A stretch of DNA of 64,000 nt from NCBI RefSeq assembly GCF_019578655.1, contig NC_063257.1:3658001-3722000 (forward strand). The letters run 5' to 3'. Shown here one piece after another: positions 37,601-50,548 of this stretch. Position numbers and translations under genes: made by a program. The DNA is from Ricinus communis. Taxonomy: Eukaryota; Streptophyta; Magnoliopsida; Malpighiales; Euphorbiaceae. Each line of letters begins with the position of its first letter. The stretch's first letter is position 1. Below the pieces are notes generated by a model. It was not told the DNA's origin. It made no database searches and worked only from the letters and a program-made list of their open reading frames with translations.

Positions 37601-38680
37601 CTTTCATCCAAGATACCAACTTCCTATGACCCCTCGGTCATTTCTAAGGCTCAAATCCACGTTTGATGAAGACGCTTGAAGTGTAGAAATCAACTTAAAT
37701 TGTATGATTTTGTTAGCGGAAATTTCGGATTTGCAGACATAAAAGAAACGAGTGAAGAATGCTTTAAGAGGGTTGGTGCACATTTTGCAAGGAAAAAGTA
37801 TTTTAAAGGGAAGAAAAGTTAAGGGTTAAATAAGGAAAAGAGGGATTATTATCTTTTTATCTTTTCATTATATAATAAATAATTATTATTTTGTGTTTGG
37901 TTTTATACCAAATACTTATCAAATAAAATTAATTAAATTTAATCTTTTATTAGATAGAATAATTATATTATTACTTTTTTCGTCTTACAAAGATAATTTA
38001 TTTTCAATTTAGTTGATATAATAAAATTCTTATCATTAATTTTAATATATTTTTATTAGTTTTTCTATATGAGTTCTAATTTCAGAATTAAAAATATATA
38101 CATTTAATTGATAGGATAGTATTTATGTTAATTAATGAAAATTATTTTTAACAATTATTTACTAAATTAATTGAAAAAGAAAGTGAATTATAATTTGAGA
38201 TGGAACAAAAAGATAAAAATATATTCTCTTAAGACAGAAGGAGTAGCTAAATTTTAATTTCTAAAAAATTTAATAAAAAAACACAATTAAAATTAATTTT
38301 TTTTATTTTATTTTTATTCAACTTCGTCCATACATAAATATGAAGGGAAATGAAGAGTGAAGTGTGTGTTTGTGATCTCGACAATAACATGCAAAAGGAG
38401 ATGCGTCTTCCTTCTATTATCAATATTCACTCTTTTTTTTTTATAGTTGATTGACTTGCAAATTAATGGCATTGTAGAAGTATGAATAATATTTAATTAA
38501 AACCCAATTCAGCCAATGAAATCATGACATGCTAATTCACGGTTAGTAGATTACATCAGATTTGCAATAAACTTTTTTATACTTTTTTTCTACACATTTT
38601 GCATGTATAGAATTCCTTCACTGCTTTTGTATATATATATAATAATTTCAGCAATGTACCAAAATTTCTACACTTGAGAC
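37600..38680. other. AT-rich intergenic region
   Basis: No gene recognised. Mostly A/T runs between the P450 relic and the unknown open frame at 38684. Confidence 0.55.
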
Positions 38681-38683
38681 AAC

Positions 38684-38995
38684 TCATGGGTCATTTTCAA
38701 CCTGCATGTGATCTTTCAGTTGGCACAAGCATAGGAATAGGAATAGGAATAGGAATAGGAATAGTCCAGTATCCCAAAAACACGCGTACCTGTCACACGC
38801 AAAGTGAAGTGACGAATGTAATGGCTTAAAATGGAAAACAGCCTCAAAATCCTGTCTGATTCTTTCCACTATCTCCTCCCTTTTACTACCCTCTGCCAAC
38901 TGAATGAGTGCTCCGGATGCCAGCGGCAACAGAACCACTCGCACGCCCGTGTTAGCCTCCCTAGGCACGTCCTCCTTCCCATTCCACCTGAACAA
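38684..38995 (-). CDS. Unrecognised open frame, possible exon or gene fragment
   Basis: A 103-codon frame with protein-like composition in its first 77 residues (RVVLLPLASGALIQLAEG, then an EEIVERIRQDFEAVF helix-like stretch and HSSLHFACDRY). It then runs into a hexanucleotide repeat that codes FLFLFLFLFL. The frame is open a further 20 codons upstream of the Met, and no TATA box or clear splice partner was found. I do not recognise the family. It could be an exon of an uncaptured gene, a fragment left by a transposon, or chance. Confidence 0.25.
   Translation of the reverse strand: MFRWNGKEDVPREANTGVRVVLLPLASGALIQLAEGSKREEIVERIRQDFEAVFHFKPLHSSLHFACDRYACFWDTGLFLFLFLFLFLCLCQLKDHMQVENDP
38728..38764. 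repeat. (AGGAAT)n hexanucleotide repeat
   Basis: About six tandem units, seen directly. Confidence 0.9.
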
Positions 38996-39205
38996 ATTTG
39001 AAGATTTTCTCTCCCCCTTTGAACCTCTGAGAGTTGAAGAGGATAGGGTAACTCATCCTACGCCATCATATATTCACCCATAGTTGAGCTCTGCAGGAAA
39101 TAACTGATATCTTCTCGTTAACTACACACATTGGATATGGCAATTGAAGATCAGATTCTATCTAACAACCGCGTTTCTTTAACTTGACCGTCAATCTACT
39201 CTTTT

Positions 39206-39280
39206 ACTCTCCAGGAGAAAGGGCACATTCCATGGTTATAGCTGCTATATCTGTTCCGGTAACAATCATATAATATATGC
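39206..39280 (-). pseudogene. P450 relic, start of exon 2 (I-helix)
   Basis: The minus strand reads MIVTGTDIAAITMECALS and then a stop. This corresponds to the first residues of exon 2 of the array genes (compare [19 protein letters not shown] in gene A). The TATATGATTG stretch before it replaces a normal acceptor. No ExxR or heme segment follows. Confidence 0.7.
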
Positions 39281-39796
39281 AGAACATAAAGAAATTCAAG
39301 ATTACTCTGAGAAACATGTTTCTTTATTTACATAAACTTTAAAAGAATATCAAAGTTGCACAATTAAGCTTTGCATATTATCAAGTATACTTTGATAGGA
39401 TTCTTTCAATTTGCAGCAAAATGTACTTAACATACTTCGTACTTACTTTCTGCTCTTTTTAGTGGGAAGATAGTCAAATATATCAGATCGTTACTGTTCC
39501 GAACCATATTAGTACTTCAACATTCTGCAGTTTACAGTAGTAAAAACTAAAACACCTCCACCAATATAAAATTGGGCAAACAAGGTACAAGTTTAAGTTT
39601 TAACTGCTGGTAAATTTATAGTACATATAAATTTATGTAGGAATTGAAACTCTGCAAATACACAAGGGTCCAAATTCTCATTCAGTAAGCATCATCTTTG
39701 TAACAATAAGAACATCGTAGTCTTCATAGTTTACAGTAGAATATCATAATCTTGGGACCTACAAGGAGAGAACCTTCAAATCCATAGCCAAAGGGT

Positions 39797-41501
39797 CTAA
39801 AGTTGGGAAAGGACTTCAACCATCTCTGGGCGTGGACAACATAGAACAACCAAAGGCTTAGCCTTGGAAAGAGACATTCCAAATCGTGGGTTCATGTCTA
39901 CTTTCTCCAAACCATCCTTTTCCCATTCAAAGCTTTGAATAAGTGCACCCAGTGCCAAAGAAACCATGCGTGTGCCCATGCCAGCACCTGGACAAGCTCT
40001 CCTCCCCATTCCAAATGGCATAAACTTGAAGGCATGTTCTTCGCTTAAATCTCCTTCAAATCTTTCAGGCTTGAACTCAGTGGGCTCCTCCCAAACATTG
40101 GGATCCCTATGCATAGCCCAAAGATTCACCATCAATAGTGTACCCTTTTGTATCTCAAATCCTCCAACAGTGCAGATTTCAGATGACAAGTGAGGCAACA
40201 TAAGTGGTCCTGGAGGATACAATCTAAGTGTCTCATTTACTACACACCTAAGATAGGGAAGCTTGACAAGATCCAAATCGTTCAGCAAGCGCCCATGTCC
40301 AACACAATTGTCAATCTCTGCTCTCAGTTTTTGCAATATTTCTGGATGAATCAAGAGGAGTGACATTGCCCACTCCAAAGCCACTGCTGAAGTTTCTACT
40401 CCCGCAATAAACATCATCTGAACCATAAATTCGGTTTTTCATTAATGTTAGGATAGAACAAAAACCTTGTCTACCGCTACTATTGCTAAATAGAACCCTT
40501 AAGTAAACATAATAAGATGTGGCAACATTACACCATGGACCTTTGCTGAAATTTAAATGTCGAAATATGGTAAGTAGAGGAAAAGAAAATACGTCGATAC
40601 TTACTACCATAATACTCTTGATCACATCATCTGTGTAAATTGCAGGTTCTAATTCTTGCAGAGACAGGAGAGTTTCAGCCACCGACCTCTTCTCTTCATC
40701 ATCTGATGTTTTAGAATGTTTTCTATTCAATCGAATTCCATCCAACAAATCTTGCAAGAACTCATCCCTTTTGTTCTGCATCTTTATCATGTTCTTCTCT
40801 ATCCCCTTAAACCCAATCATCCTCAGAAAAGGGATAAAATCACAAACATTTAAGGTGAGGCTTGGAAAGAACTTATCCTTGAATCCTTGATACAACTGCT
40901 TCTCCACCTCTGTGCCCTCAATCTCCTCTTTTACACAAAGTTTTCCAACAGCTATTTTCATCATAACATTGCACATAAGAAGAGAAAGCAGAAACTTCAA
41001 ATCTACCTTTTGCTTGCCACCAGCTGATACCTTAAACAGTCTACTAACTAGCCTATGAACTTCCTGCTTGCGGATGGCAGAATTGTTCTGGAGGCTCTTT
41101 GAAGAAAACAATTCAACAACTGTGAGACGGCGTAGGCTCCGCCAAAGTTCACCATATGGTGCCCATACGTATGTCGTATAGTTGTAGGTGAAATGATCCC
41201 CTGCCATGGACTTGGGTCGGTTTGCAAATATTATGTCATTCTTGGTGAAGCATTCTTCAACAGCAGATGGTGAAGAAACTACAAGAACGGACCTATAACC
41301 AAATTTGAGGGATAGGATTGGACCGTATTTTGATAAGAGTGTCTCTAATGCTAGGGGAAGTGGTTTCTTAAGCATGTGTAAGTGGCCAATAAGTGGAAGA
41401 GAAAATGGACCAGGAGGCAGATTTTGTTTCTGAGGGAACAGGATTTTGTAAACTAAGAAGAAGAATAACAAGAAAGCAAGATGAAAATACAAGCTTTCCA
41501 T
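39797..41501 (-). CDS. Cytochrome P450, CYP81-like (gene E)
   Basis: Two exons: 40605-41501 (299 residues) and 39797-40417 (206 residues plus stop), with a 187-bp phase-0 intron (donor GTAAGT, acceptor GGTTCAG). The 505-residue product is full length. Seen: membrane anchor (about 3-22), hinge LPPGPFSLPLIG, WRSLRR C-helix, I-helix AGVETS, ExxR as ETLR (361-364), FKPERF, and heme loop FGMGRRACPG with Cys441. All key residues are present. It is the most divergent intact member (hinge PPGP not PPSP, NYTTYVWAPYGELW in the B-C region), so it is probably a different CYP81 subfamily from A and B and may use another substrate. ATG 41501 was chosen because it puts the anchor at the N-terminus; an in-frame ATG at 41540 would add 13 residues. 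ER-membrane monooxygenase; substrate unknown. Confidence 0.93.
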
Positions 41502-41559
41502 TGTAAAGTAGGGAATGCAAGAAAGAAACAAAAGATTCAAAGATGAAACAATAACTAAT

Positions 41560-43900
41560 AACTGTTCTATCTAATTCTTACATTTCAGTTCCTGATACTC
41601 AAAATGATATTATGTGAATCCTTATCACAACATGTTCAATTATTCCACAGGTGGCCCACCAAGCATACCACTTGCTATTGTTTCTTGGCAACTTTGCTAG
41701 TTGACAACTGCAATCGAGAATGCAACTTTCAAGCATATTTTTCAAAGAACTTTCAACGGAGCCCACCCCAGGATAACCTTAGCGTTTAGAACAGGTCTTG
41801 TAGCAACTGTTTCTTTCCACACAAAAAAAGAGACTTGTAATTAATTTCCTATATTTATAAAAGCTCGAGGAGAAAACTCTATTAAGAAGATCTTGCCTTT
41901 TCAAATTAGATAAATGTAGCTTGAAACCATATAGAATCCACTATCCATAACTTTCAAAATTGTAAAAGAATTTGATAGCTAATCACTCTCTAACAAACTT
42001 GGTTACTGAATTAATTAAGAAATGTTGTTATGCTCTGCAGCTAAAATGCATAATCTGCTCCTGCATATTTGATTCGCCAATCTTATGATCGTAACATGCT
42101 GACACCTCGACAGCAATCAAAGTGGTAGTAATTGCGACAGCGATTCAAAGCTTTGAAAAATCAAAGTCTCCCATCGATTGCATTGATGACTTCACCGGAA
42201 ATTCAAGACCCAGAACCAAATGGACATTCAGGTCAACCACTGATTGGTTGGCAGCTGATCTTTATGAGAACATCCCCACAAAGCAGTCTAGTAGGTGTTA
42301 TAATAGCAAACAACCATGACCCGTTGTCTAGACAAAACATAGGGGAATTATTAAACACCGCAGGCTGCTAATTCCAGTGCATAGTAAGGAGAAAATTGCG
42401 TATTGTCTTCATTTATGAATGACGGACCAAGATTCGGGCGGTCTGCTTTCGATGTGGGATTTGGGTTTGTCTTATGGCTCAACTGGGCCTATCTAGTTTT
42501 CAACCCAGTAACTTTTCCAAAATCACGAGCAACTAAAGGGTTCAGAGCATTGTATATATTTTTGGGCCCTAAAAGAACTTCCCATAGCTAAAATAATGGG
42601 GTAAAAGGTCCCTCGCAGAAGCAGGAAAAAAGCGGCTTTTTGTAAAGCTGATTTCGTGTTCCACATTTTCGAACTGGCCTAGTAATGATAGCCTAAGAGC
42701 CAGCACCCACGTTTCCGAACGAGCCTATTAATAATGATACCATTACCTCTCTTTCTAGACTTAACTTTCTTAATAATCTAAAAGGAAAAGGAAAAAGAAA
42801 AGGAAAATATTAAGAATTCTAATTACTCGAGAATAATTTTGGGGGTACTACAGTTCATTATTATCAGCAAAACACATATTAGCTTTTCCTGGAGCTACTT
42901 ATTAGTTAATTGGCGACAAAAGTTTCTTTATTGCTCTTTTTCTTCTTTTAACACAGCTAAGCTGTCGTTGCGTTTATGTCATGTAAACTTATTTTAGCCT
43001 CAGGATCCTTCCTTATTTTCCCCATGGAATTTTTCCAATGACATGTTCGTTAGTAACACAATTTTTATTTAGCAAGTTAATAAATATAGCTAATACAAAT
43101 TGTATATTTTTCCTAATTGAACTCTTGCCTAGACCATAGTCGAGGGTGGCTCATTTCACAATTCATATGAGATGGGAGTCCAGGGCAGAATTTCCTCAAA
43201 AGTAGCATCCCCTGTCCTGACTTGTGAGACAAATGTATAAGTTAGAAGATTCACCTAAAAAAAAAGGCATGTAGCCTTAGCCATACAGATATTCTGGTAC
43301 AATACACAAAAAGAAGCTGTTTTGAATCTGACATAAATTCAAGTGCGAGCTGAACAAATCTCATTATTTGCTACCAAATTATAGATTCTCTGCCACTACG
43401 AAATCCCTTGATTGTATATCTTGTTTGATTTATCAAATCCTTTTGGAATTAGGTTTCAAAAGAGACAATAAGTTAGCATACAGAACAAAAAGCGAAAACA
43501 AGGAGACAATTATATAAGCAAGCTTTTTGAAAAAGATGACCCAACAGAACATTCAACATGAAAAAGAAAGAAGCTTTTGCAATGGATTAAATTACTAAAT
43601 ATATATATCTGATAATTATGTTACATACAATTGGTATATAAAGAAATATACGGTTCTTATAAGTCTTAAAGAACCCGCAAAAGTTGAAAAACTTGGACGC
43701 ATATTCGACCAAGCAGAAAATTGCAACCTCCATAAGATAACAAAACCATCACCATCATCATTTGACAAAATGCTGAACAACAGATCTGTTATAACCTTCA
43801 TTATAAATTTGTTGATGAAATGAAAGTCTTCGTTTCGCACATGGAATCAGCTCTGAATCTTTTTCAAGAATCAGCAACAAAATTTATCATTGTCAAGTTA
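41560..43900. other. Intergenic region, no gene recognised
   Basis: Open frames at 42122-42371 and 42403-42591 have no recognisable domain. The left end includes the promoter of P450 gene E (read leftward). Confidence 0.55.
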
Positions 43901-43932
43901 CTAGCTACTGGTGGTATAGAAGAAAACTTAGC

Positions 43933-44160
43933 TTAACGGTTGTGGAGAGGGTCAGAAGCATTCGGGACTTTTCTTTTGCTTGAAAAGAAAACACCAAATG
44001 GGTGCTTTAGGAGTTGCTGTTTTTCTTGCTTTCTTGGTTGCTGGCTGTCTGTTTGATTAACGACCATATTCTCTTCTTTTTTCTCTCCTGAGACCAACAG
44101 CAAAAGAAATAGCATGAAAACTATCAGCTTCTGCAATATACCAACTTGCCTGAAGTGCAT
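43933..44160 (-). CDS. CLE-family signalling peptide precursor with unusual core
   Basis: A 75-residue prepropeptide: signal peptide (about residues 8-25, ILQKLIVFMLFLLLLVSG), a charged variable region, and a C-terminal CLE box at residues 63-75, RKVPNASDPLHNR, then the stop. CLE peptides are secreted 12-13-residue ligands of CLV1/BAM-type receptor kinases that control meristems and vascular tissue. The box keeps R1, V3, P4, D8, P9, L10, H11 and N12, but has Ala at position 6 and Ser at 7, where most family members have Gly6 and Pro7 (the residue that is hydroxylated and arabinosylated). By its RKVPN start it is nearest the CLE25/26 type. No intron is needed. A pyrimidine-rich patch (minus strand, 44303-44327) lies upstream. 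It could alternatively be a drifting copy, but the frame, signal peptide and terminal position are all sound. Confidence 0.85.
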   Translation of the reverse strand: MHFRQVGILQKLIVFMLFLLLLVSGEKKEENMVVNQTDSQQPRKQEKQQLLKHPFGVFFSSKRKVPNASDPLHNR

Positions 44161-44302
44161 TTTACTTGGCTACAGAATAATATAGAGAAAGAAATTGAAC
44201 TGTTTCAAAGTAGGGAGAGAAAAGAAAAGAATGATATATGGGACCGGGTAGCTACAAAGAGACACGAGCAAAGAAAGTTAAATGGCTTTGTATGGGCAAA
44301 GG

Positions 44303-44327
44303 GGAAGAGAAGAGAAGAGAAGAGAGG
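44303..44327 (-). promoter_or_regulatory. Pyrimidine patch / (CTCTT)n upstream of the CLE gene
   Basis: On the gene strand this is a CTCTTCTCTTCTCTTC-type run, about 145-165 bp before the ATG. It is typical of plant core-promoter or leader Y-patches. Confidence 0.45.
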
Positions 44328-44399
44328 AAGAAAAAGGGGATTTAGTTGTAGAGTGGTGTTGTGTGTCATCTGAGTGCAGACCCTGCAAACAAGGGACAC

Positions 44400-47275
44400 G
44401 ACTTACGAAGAAATTTTAGGGTATTTTTAATTTACATATTTTCTTTGAATTTCACGAGAAACTTTTGCTTTTTATCTGCCCTTTCTTCTCGCTTTCAGTC
44501 TCTAAAATAAGGTTCACAAATCACACTTGCTCCAATCTATAGCAAAATAGCATACAGATCTTGGCGCTTGTGCTTTTCTTTCTTTATTTTATAGCTAACT
44601 TTTGTCGGCTTTGGAAGATAGTCAATCTACTCTTTATAGCACTACTTCCTCTTTAACCAGAAACGGTACTAGCTAGTTTTACACCTCAAAAAGAGAGACA
44701 TTTCAGAAATGGCCAAATGGGTTTTTGATTATCTGAGCTCCTGAGCTACTAGCTTATTCTTTCAAGAACCTTTTTTCTTTTCTTCTCTTTCTTTCTTTTC
44801 TTTCTTTCTTCATGCAGAGTGATAGCCTAAGGAAAAAGAATATAAATATACACACACATGCCAGGCCAAGGGCCTTTTTTTTTTTTTTTTAAGGATGTAA
44901 AGTGGGTAGAATAATTTTTGCTTAAAGTACACGGTTTCAGTTGCTTGCTTGGTTAGGACAAAGAAATTAATAAAGATTAAAGGAACCGGATTTGAGTGGT
45001 CAAATCATTAGCAAACAAGGCTAAATTAAACCATTCACGGGTTCAGGCCAGTGACCATTGTGCATTTTGCATTACTATACAGAGAAGAACTAGTCTGCAT
45101 TTGATTCCCTAATGTCATCCCTTGACTGGTGGCCTTTCTTGCTTTGCCATGAAGCTGACGAATGCTTGGACTGACTCAGAACGAAAGCTAGGTTGCTAAC
45201 ATGCAGCTTTATCTACTCGATGGATGGGCTTCCTGATTTAGGTTGTACACAATGGCTGAGAAGTTGAAAAAATAGGGTAGAATCTTTTGGAAAGAAAAAA
45301 TATATATATATAATACCTTGTGTGTGTGTATATATACACATGCTTTAGAAAGGAAAAGAAAATTTTCAATTCACAAAAGAAAAGAAAATATTTTGCATGA
45401 ATTTGAATGGATTGATTGCTTGGTGATGCTAAGCTGTGAATCTATGATGATCATCTTCTGAGAATATGTACCTTTTGACAGTTTGACATAGTCAAGCAAT
45501 TACTTCACCTCAGAAGACTGAGGTTAAAATGAAAAGGACTGCAAGCAAAATTAGCATGCATTTAATCCTTAACCTACCTCTTAATATTTAAGCCATCGTT
45601 ATAAGGTGATTCTATAATAGACTTAGATCAATTTCCATTATCGGAAAGAAGGAATTATTGGAAAGTATGTTTCTTTCTTTCCTTTTTTAAATTAAAATAA
45701 AAAGAATTTCTAATTCACTCCTAGTATTATTTTAGGATGAGAAAATTAAGTCCTCCTTCAAATAAAAGAGAACTAACCAGTTAAATGTATAGCATGAGGG
45801 AGAGGGAAGCAAACCTCTTCCCCATATTAGAGTTTCCCACTAGTCATCAATGTTTGAACTTAAGCCTAATAAGATTCAATTACTAATACATTCTGGCCAT
45901 TTGCTGTTTTTAAAATTTAATAGTCCATTCTGCATCAACAAAGTCTGAACGCAGCAATTAAATTTTGTGCCAGCCCAAATCACTTGGCAGAATTCTCTAT
46001 CCAATCTTAATCCCAATTCAATTACATTTCAAGTGCTGCTATGGGATATTGGATGTGTTGAGTCGTCAATGCTTAATGAAAGACACAACAGATTATTGAC
46101 TGGCGATACGCCCTCCATTCTATTTTGCCAAAGCCCATCAAGGAGACCTGGTTTGTGCTCAATTACTCAACCTAAGCTCAATGTTGAAAACTTGGAATTG
46201 GGCTCATATTATTGTTTTCGGCCTCAAATAATTTAAGGATAGAAATACCCAGCAGGACAAAGCTCACGTGGATAAAAACTTGGGCAGCATGGCACTGCAG
46301 ACAAAAAGATAATCCTCAATAATCTGTGCTACCTTGTTCATATTCTATAATATATGGGGGGATAACATTTCATTTCAGGATGGAAAAGTGAGTTAGAGAA
46401 CCATCTCCCTTGTCTGAAAGTTGGTTCTCTTTTGGTGCATCACATCTAAGGAATATATGTATAATGCCGACCTCTGTCGACCCAATTCACCACTAAGTTA
46501 AAGATGCCCTTTTCGATTAGATTAAACAACTTTCTCTTTCAATCTACTGACTCATAAATCCACTAACGAGGTTATGCTGTCTCATACCATTATGAAAGCT
46601 TCAGTTGTCCGTATCTTACCAGCATTTAAGAACAGAAAGTTACTTGTGCCCATTACAGTTTCGGTCGTGAGGTGGAAAGTTCCGCATGATTACTTTTCAA
46701 TGTCAAAATCGTATTAATCTAATCTGAAGATTGTCAAGCTAACTACGACATAACAAAAATGCTAGTAATTAAAGACATCCAATATCGTCATGTCAATCCT
46801 GTCTACCGCAAGTTCAACATTTGCTATTGAAGTGGTTTCAATAAGAAGCGCAAGAACTTCTAACTTGCTCAAATATCCTAATGATATAGGAATGTTTTTA
46901 ATTGTTTGTTAAAAAAATAGATTAGTTTGTGCATACTGCGGATTGCCTCACAGATCCTGTAGCTTTCGCATCAAAGCTACTTTCGGAAACGACTGAAGTT
47001 CCAAGGTTATTAGCAAACATTTAGGGAAGTAACTGAAATCGTGGCAGGCAATTGGCATAATTTTGATTATGAAATGACAATGATGGCATGTTGCTGGGTT
47101 ACAAAAATCTGAATCATAAGTTGCTTCAAATCAAATAAATGTGCCGAGAGGAATATGAACAACAGCAATTTGCAATGCTAAATAATAGTATTGGTAAATT
47201 GACATGGGAAGTGGGGCCACAAGGCAAGGATAAACATTGTTAAATCTTGAAATATCCATTACCATTTCAGTTTCC
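44400..47275. other. Intergenic region, no gene recognised
   Basis: Contains pyrimidine runs (about 44765-44810), a poly-T run (about 44875-44890) and TATATA/TGTGTG clusters (about 45300-45340). The open frame 45967-46236 has no recognisable domain. The right end is the promoter of the zinc-finger gene. Confidence 0.55.
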
Positions 47276-47276
47276 T

Positions 47277-47283
47277 TATAATA
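47277..47283 (+). promoter_or_regulatory. TATA box of the C2H2 zinc-finger gene
   Basis: TTATAAT about 125 bp upstream of the ATG at 47407. Confidence 0.5.
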
Positions 47284-47406
47284 CATCTCTGATTCCATTC
47301 CTCTTTTAATACAAATCTACTACTTAATCTTGCCTATGATCAACCATAAGCAAAACAGAGAAGCTCTAAAACCTGAAACTTCCTTGACAGCCTTAGGTGG
47401 GGAAGA

Positions 47407-47976
47407 ATGATATTCGTTCATGAAAAAACAGATATCTCTTTCAATAACCAGAATACCAAGATATTTGAAGACAATTACTTTAGTAGCGGAGGAAGTTGTT
47501 CAAATGACTGGTTGAACTTGAGCATAGGGCGGAACAGCGAATTTATGGATACAGACCAGGCTGCTCTATCAAAATCCACTTCCAACAAGGTCTTCCCTTG
47601 CAACTTCTGCAAGAGAAAGTTCCATAGCTCTCAAGCACTCGGTGGCCACCAGAATGCCCACAAGAGGGAGAGAGGAGCGATCAAAAGGCATGAATATGAG
47701 AGGCAAATTGCAGCAAATGGTCTGTTTACCGGCAAAACAATGGCTCTGTTACTTGGTGTTCAGGCTCATTCACTTGTCCATAAACCAAACAGAGAACAAG
47801 ATGCTATGATTGCAAGATTCAATAATAACATTGATCAGAGATTAGGGGCGCAAAGAGCAACAATTATGCCTGGAGATGCAATAATGGCAAAGTGGCCAGG
47901 AAGCTTTGGCATACCCTCAGACCAGCACAAACAGCCAACGGAATTGCTTAAAGTTGACTTGACACTGCGACTTTAG
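47407..47976 (+). CDS. Single C2H2 zinc-finger transcriptional repressor (plant QALGGH type)
   Basis: Intronless 189-residue protein. One zinc finger with Cys65, Cys68, His81 and His85 carries the plant-specific QALGGH helix (76-81), which sets DNA contact. The C-terminus is DLTLRL (184-189), an EAR repression motif of the DLNxxP/LxLxL group that recruits TOPLESS-type co-repressors. LNLSI at 36-40 is a second, weaker LxL motif. A basic KRERGAIKR patch (86-94) may serve as a nuclear signal. One finger plus a terminal EAR is the layout of the ZFP1-8, LATE, KNUCKLES and SUPERMAN-like proteins. The finger sequence and protein length point to the ZFP4/ZFP7/LATE side, but the ortholog is not settled. 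It is expected in the nucleus, repressing genes for growth, flowering or ABA response. Confidence 0.9.
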   Translation: MIFVHEKTDISFNNQNTKIFEDNYFSSGGSCSNDWLNLSIGRNSEFMDTDQAALSKSTSNKVFPCNFCKRKFHSSQALGGHQNAHKRERGAIKRHEYERQIAANGLFTGKTMALLLGVQAHSLVHKPNREQDAMIARFNNNIDQRLGAQRATIMPGDAIMAKWPGSFGIPSDQHKQPTELLKVDLTLRL

Positions 47977-48049
47977 TACATCATGTTACATTAGTTTCTA
48001 TATGATCAGCAAGTGATTTGTTTGGGACACTTCAAAGAAGCAGAACCCC

Positions 48050-48746
48050 TCAAGGAAAGGTTACTTAGCTGCTGAACGGTCTGTTTACTTGAAAGGTAAC
48101 TTTGTAAAGTAGTTGCAAGTTCTCAAATGTAAATTAATCGAGTATCACATATGGCTTTTTAAGCAATCAATTTTGTCATAACATAAGTAATGATTTTGAA
48201 GCATTCTATTAGATTATCACCAAGCCATCTCATGGTGAAAATTCAGAGGGAACAGTCAAATTCATTGCTAGCAGGCGGGCGAACATCATCTTAAAGCACA
48301 AGGGCTTTATTACACGATTCATATGTTGAAATAAGAGAGGACATGTTGTCATTAAAAAATTTAGTGTTCAAGACCAGAAGCAACAGAGGAATAAAATCAA
48401 AATTTACGGCAAGAGATATTTACAATATTTCCCTGGTAAATTCAAAATTCGAACTGTAAAAGAAGATACCCAAAGCACAGTTAGCTGCTACTTGTATTAC
48501 CAAACTCCATTCAAGCTGACAGCATCAAATCCCCAAGATTCAGATTGACAACCACCAGCATGAACAGAACCACAGAAGGTCACGGCAAAAAGTTAACTTC
48601 ATGAATCTCCCTCCATTTCAATCAAAATCTTGTAAATCTAAAATGCTATGTCTCCAGTATTAGGATTCTTCCCTTATCAGGCACCTCCACATCGTGGTCA
48701 ATTCTCATTCACTTGCAACCTCACCAAATCATAAAATGCCAAACTT
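48050..48746. other. 3' flanks of two convergent genes
   Basis: The zinc-finger gene (+) and the cyclin gene (-) converge here. No further coding signal was seen. This should be their 3' untranslated regions. Confidence 0.5.
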
Positions 48747-50548
48747 TCATTCCACAACACCTTCAAAATAAGCAGCCGGTATCTCTGGAGGAGAAGGCAT
48801 AGTTGCCACACATTTAAACTGTCCAAGACAGCAAATCAGTTTAAGCAAAAACCACGATTTTGGTTGCCACAATTCAAAGAATAAACTAAAATGACTGGAT
48901 ATGATGAGCTGAAACCATACCTTATGCTGCTTATATTTTTCTCTTACAGCCTGCAATCCACCTCCTCTTCTACTCAAATACAAGTCATGTATAATAAGAA
49001 CACATTCCTTCAAGTCGGATGGCCTGTATCCAGAATGCTGCTGCAGGGTTGAACTCTATACAAAACAAAAATTAGTATATTTGCTTTCCACATGAATTGT
49101 AGCACAAACTAATGCCATCTGAAATTTGAACTTACCCAGGGATGCATCTTTGGTTTAATCATGAATCTTGCAAGAAATATGACAGATGAAGCCACCAATG
49201 AGGGCAAAAATTTAACACAATTATAATCCAATAAGCTTAATTCAGCAAGGTAGTATCCCAAGAATTCAAGCTGCAAATTCAAGTTCTGCACAAGGAAAGC
49301 ACAAATTCTTAGTTAACGGCAGATAAATTAAAATGAAGTATAACCACAAAAAAAGGGATAAAAATGAAATCCCACCTTGTAACCCTCTTGTGCAATCCTG
49401 GTAAATCTCCTGTAACCCGACACAGCAGAAGGCACAAAAAAACAAAATTAAGTCCAACGAATTATTACAATTTAGAAATACAGGTGCTTTACATGTCAAA
49501 GATATAAACAGGTACCTTAGGAATGTCTTAATTGTAGGATTTCCCAGCTCAAAGTTCAATAGCTTCAGTATATCAGCCTCCATCTTAACCACCTTCACAA
49601 ACACCAACAGATCACCATTAATTAAGACAACTAAAAAGAAAATAGGAAAACGAAATATATAAAAGATTAAGGATTAAAGAACATACATCATCCTTGGTGT
49701 ATGTGTTATCGGTAATATAGCAAAAGTCTTCCACATTTGGGGGATTAATTTCTTCATATTTTCTATACATTACAATCGCACAAAAAGAGAAACATAAGTA
49801 AACTCTACAAAAACATCAATTCAACAAAATACCAAAAGAGAAAAAAGAACATCAAAGAAAAATTAAGATTCTTACGATGCAATTAGCATAGAAGAAACAC
49901 CAAGTAACTGAAGTCTCTGCCGGTTAAGTGAGTTCTTAGACAAGTATCTATCAATGTAGTTGATTGTAAGATAGAGAGTATCAGAGACAAGCTTATACTC
50001 CTCTGCAACTTCCACTAACCAATCTACCAAAATCCCTCTCATATTGGGGCTAACATCCTTTTGAATTGTTTCAATGTAATCAGGTAACGGCCTTCTCTTT
50101 GGATTCACCTTTACAAAGTAAATAACAACATATATCAAAATTAACCCTAATCCGAATAACCTAAAATTGATTTTCTTAATGCAAGAAAGGAACGGAAAAG
50201 TACCTCCAATTGATGAAGATAATCATAAATATCAGAAGCATAAGGTCCACACATTTGAGGATCATCACATTCTGCATCAATCTCCACTTTTTTGGGAGCT
50301 TCGTCTTTCTTGACAATAAGAGCCTTCTTAGCCTTAGGTTGTTTAGCCTTGCTATTAAATTTCTGCTTCTGAGTGACATCCTTAACAGCACTTGCGTTTA
50401 CCGAAATGACAACGTTTGAGAGATTATGCAACTCCCCCAAAACTACCCTTTTCTTGGACAATGGCTGGTCCTCGACGTTGGACAATGCTGCAGCAGCTCT
50501 CTTTCTGGCTGCGCGAGTGAGACGTACACAGTTCTCTCGATCTGCCAT
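48747..50548 (-). CDS. CYCA3: A-type cyclin, CYCA3 group
   Basis: Eight exons, all GT-AG: 50204-50548, 49876-50108, 49687-49762, 49516-49592, 49376-49409, 49136-49285, 48921-49055 and 48747-48818. Together they code 373 residues, the usual CYCA3 length. Seen: a basic N-terminus, a destruction box RVVLGELHN (34-42, RxxLxxxxN) for APC/C-driven breakdown, and cyclin box 1 starting at [18 protein letters not shown] (exon 2) with [13 protein letters not shown] and SSMLIASKYEEI. The second cyclin fold follows ([18 protein letters not shown] onward to the [13 protein letters not shown] region), then a short tail ending in GVVE. CYCA3 proteins bind CDKA to drive G1/S and S phase and act in the nucleus. 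The 34-bp exon 5 and 76-77-bp exons 3-4 keep frame exactly, which supports the model. E2F-like and MSA-like sites lie upstream. Confidence 0.93.
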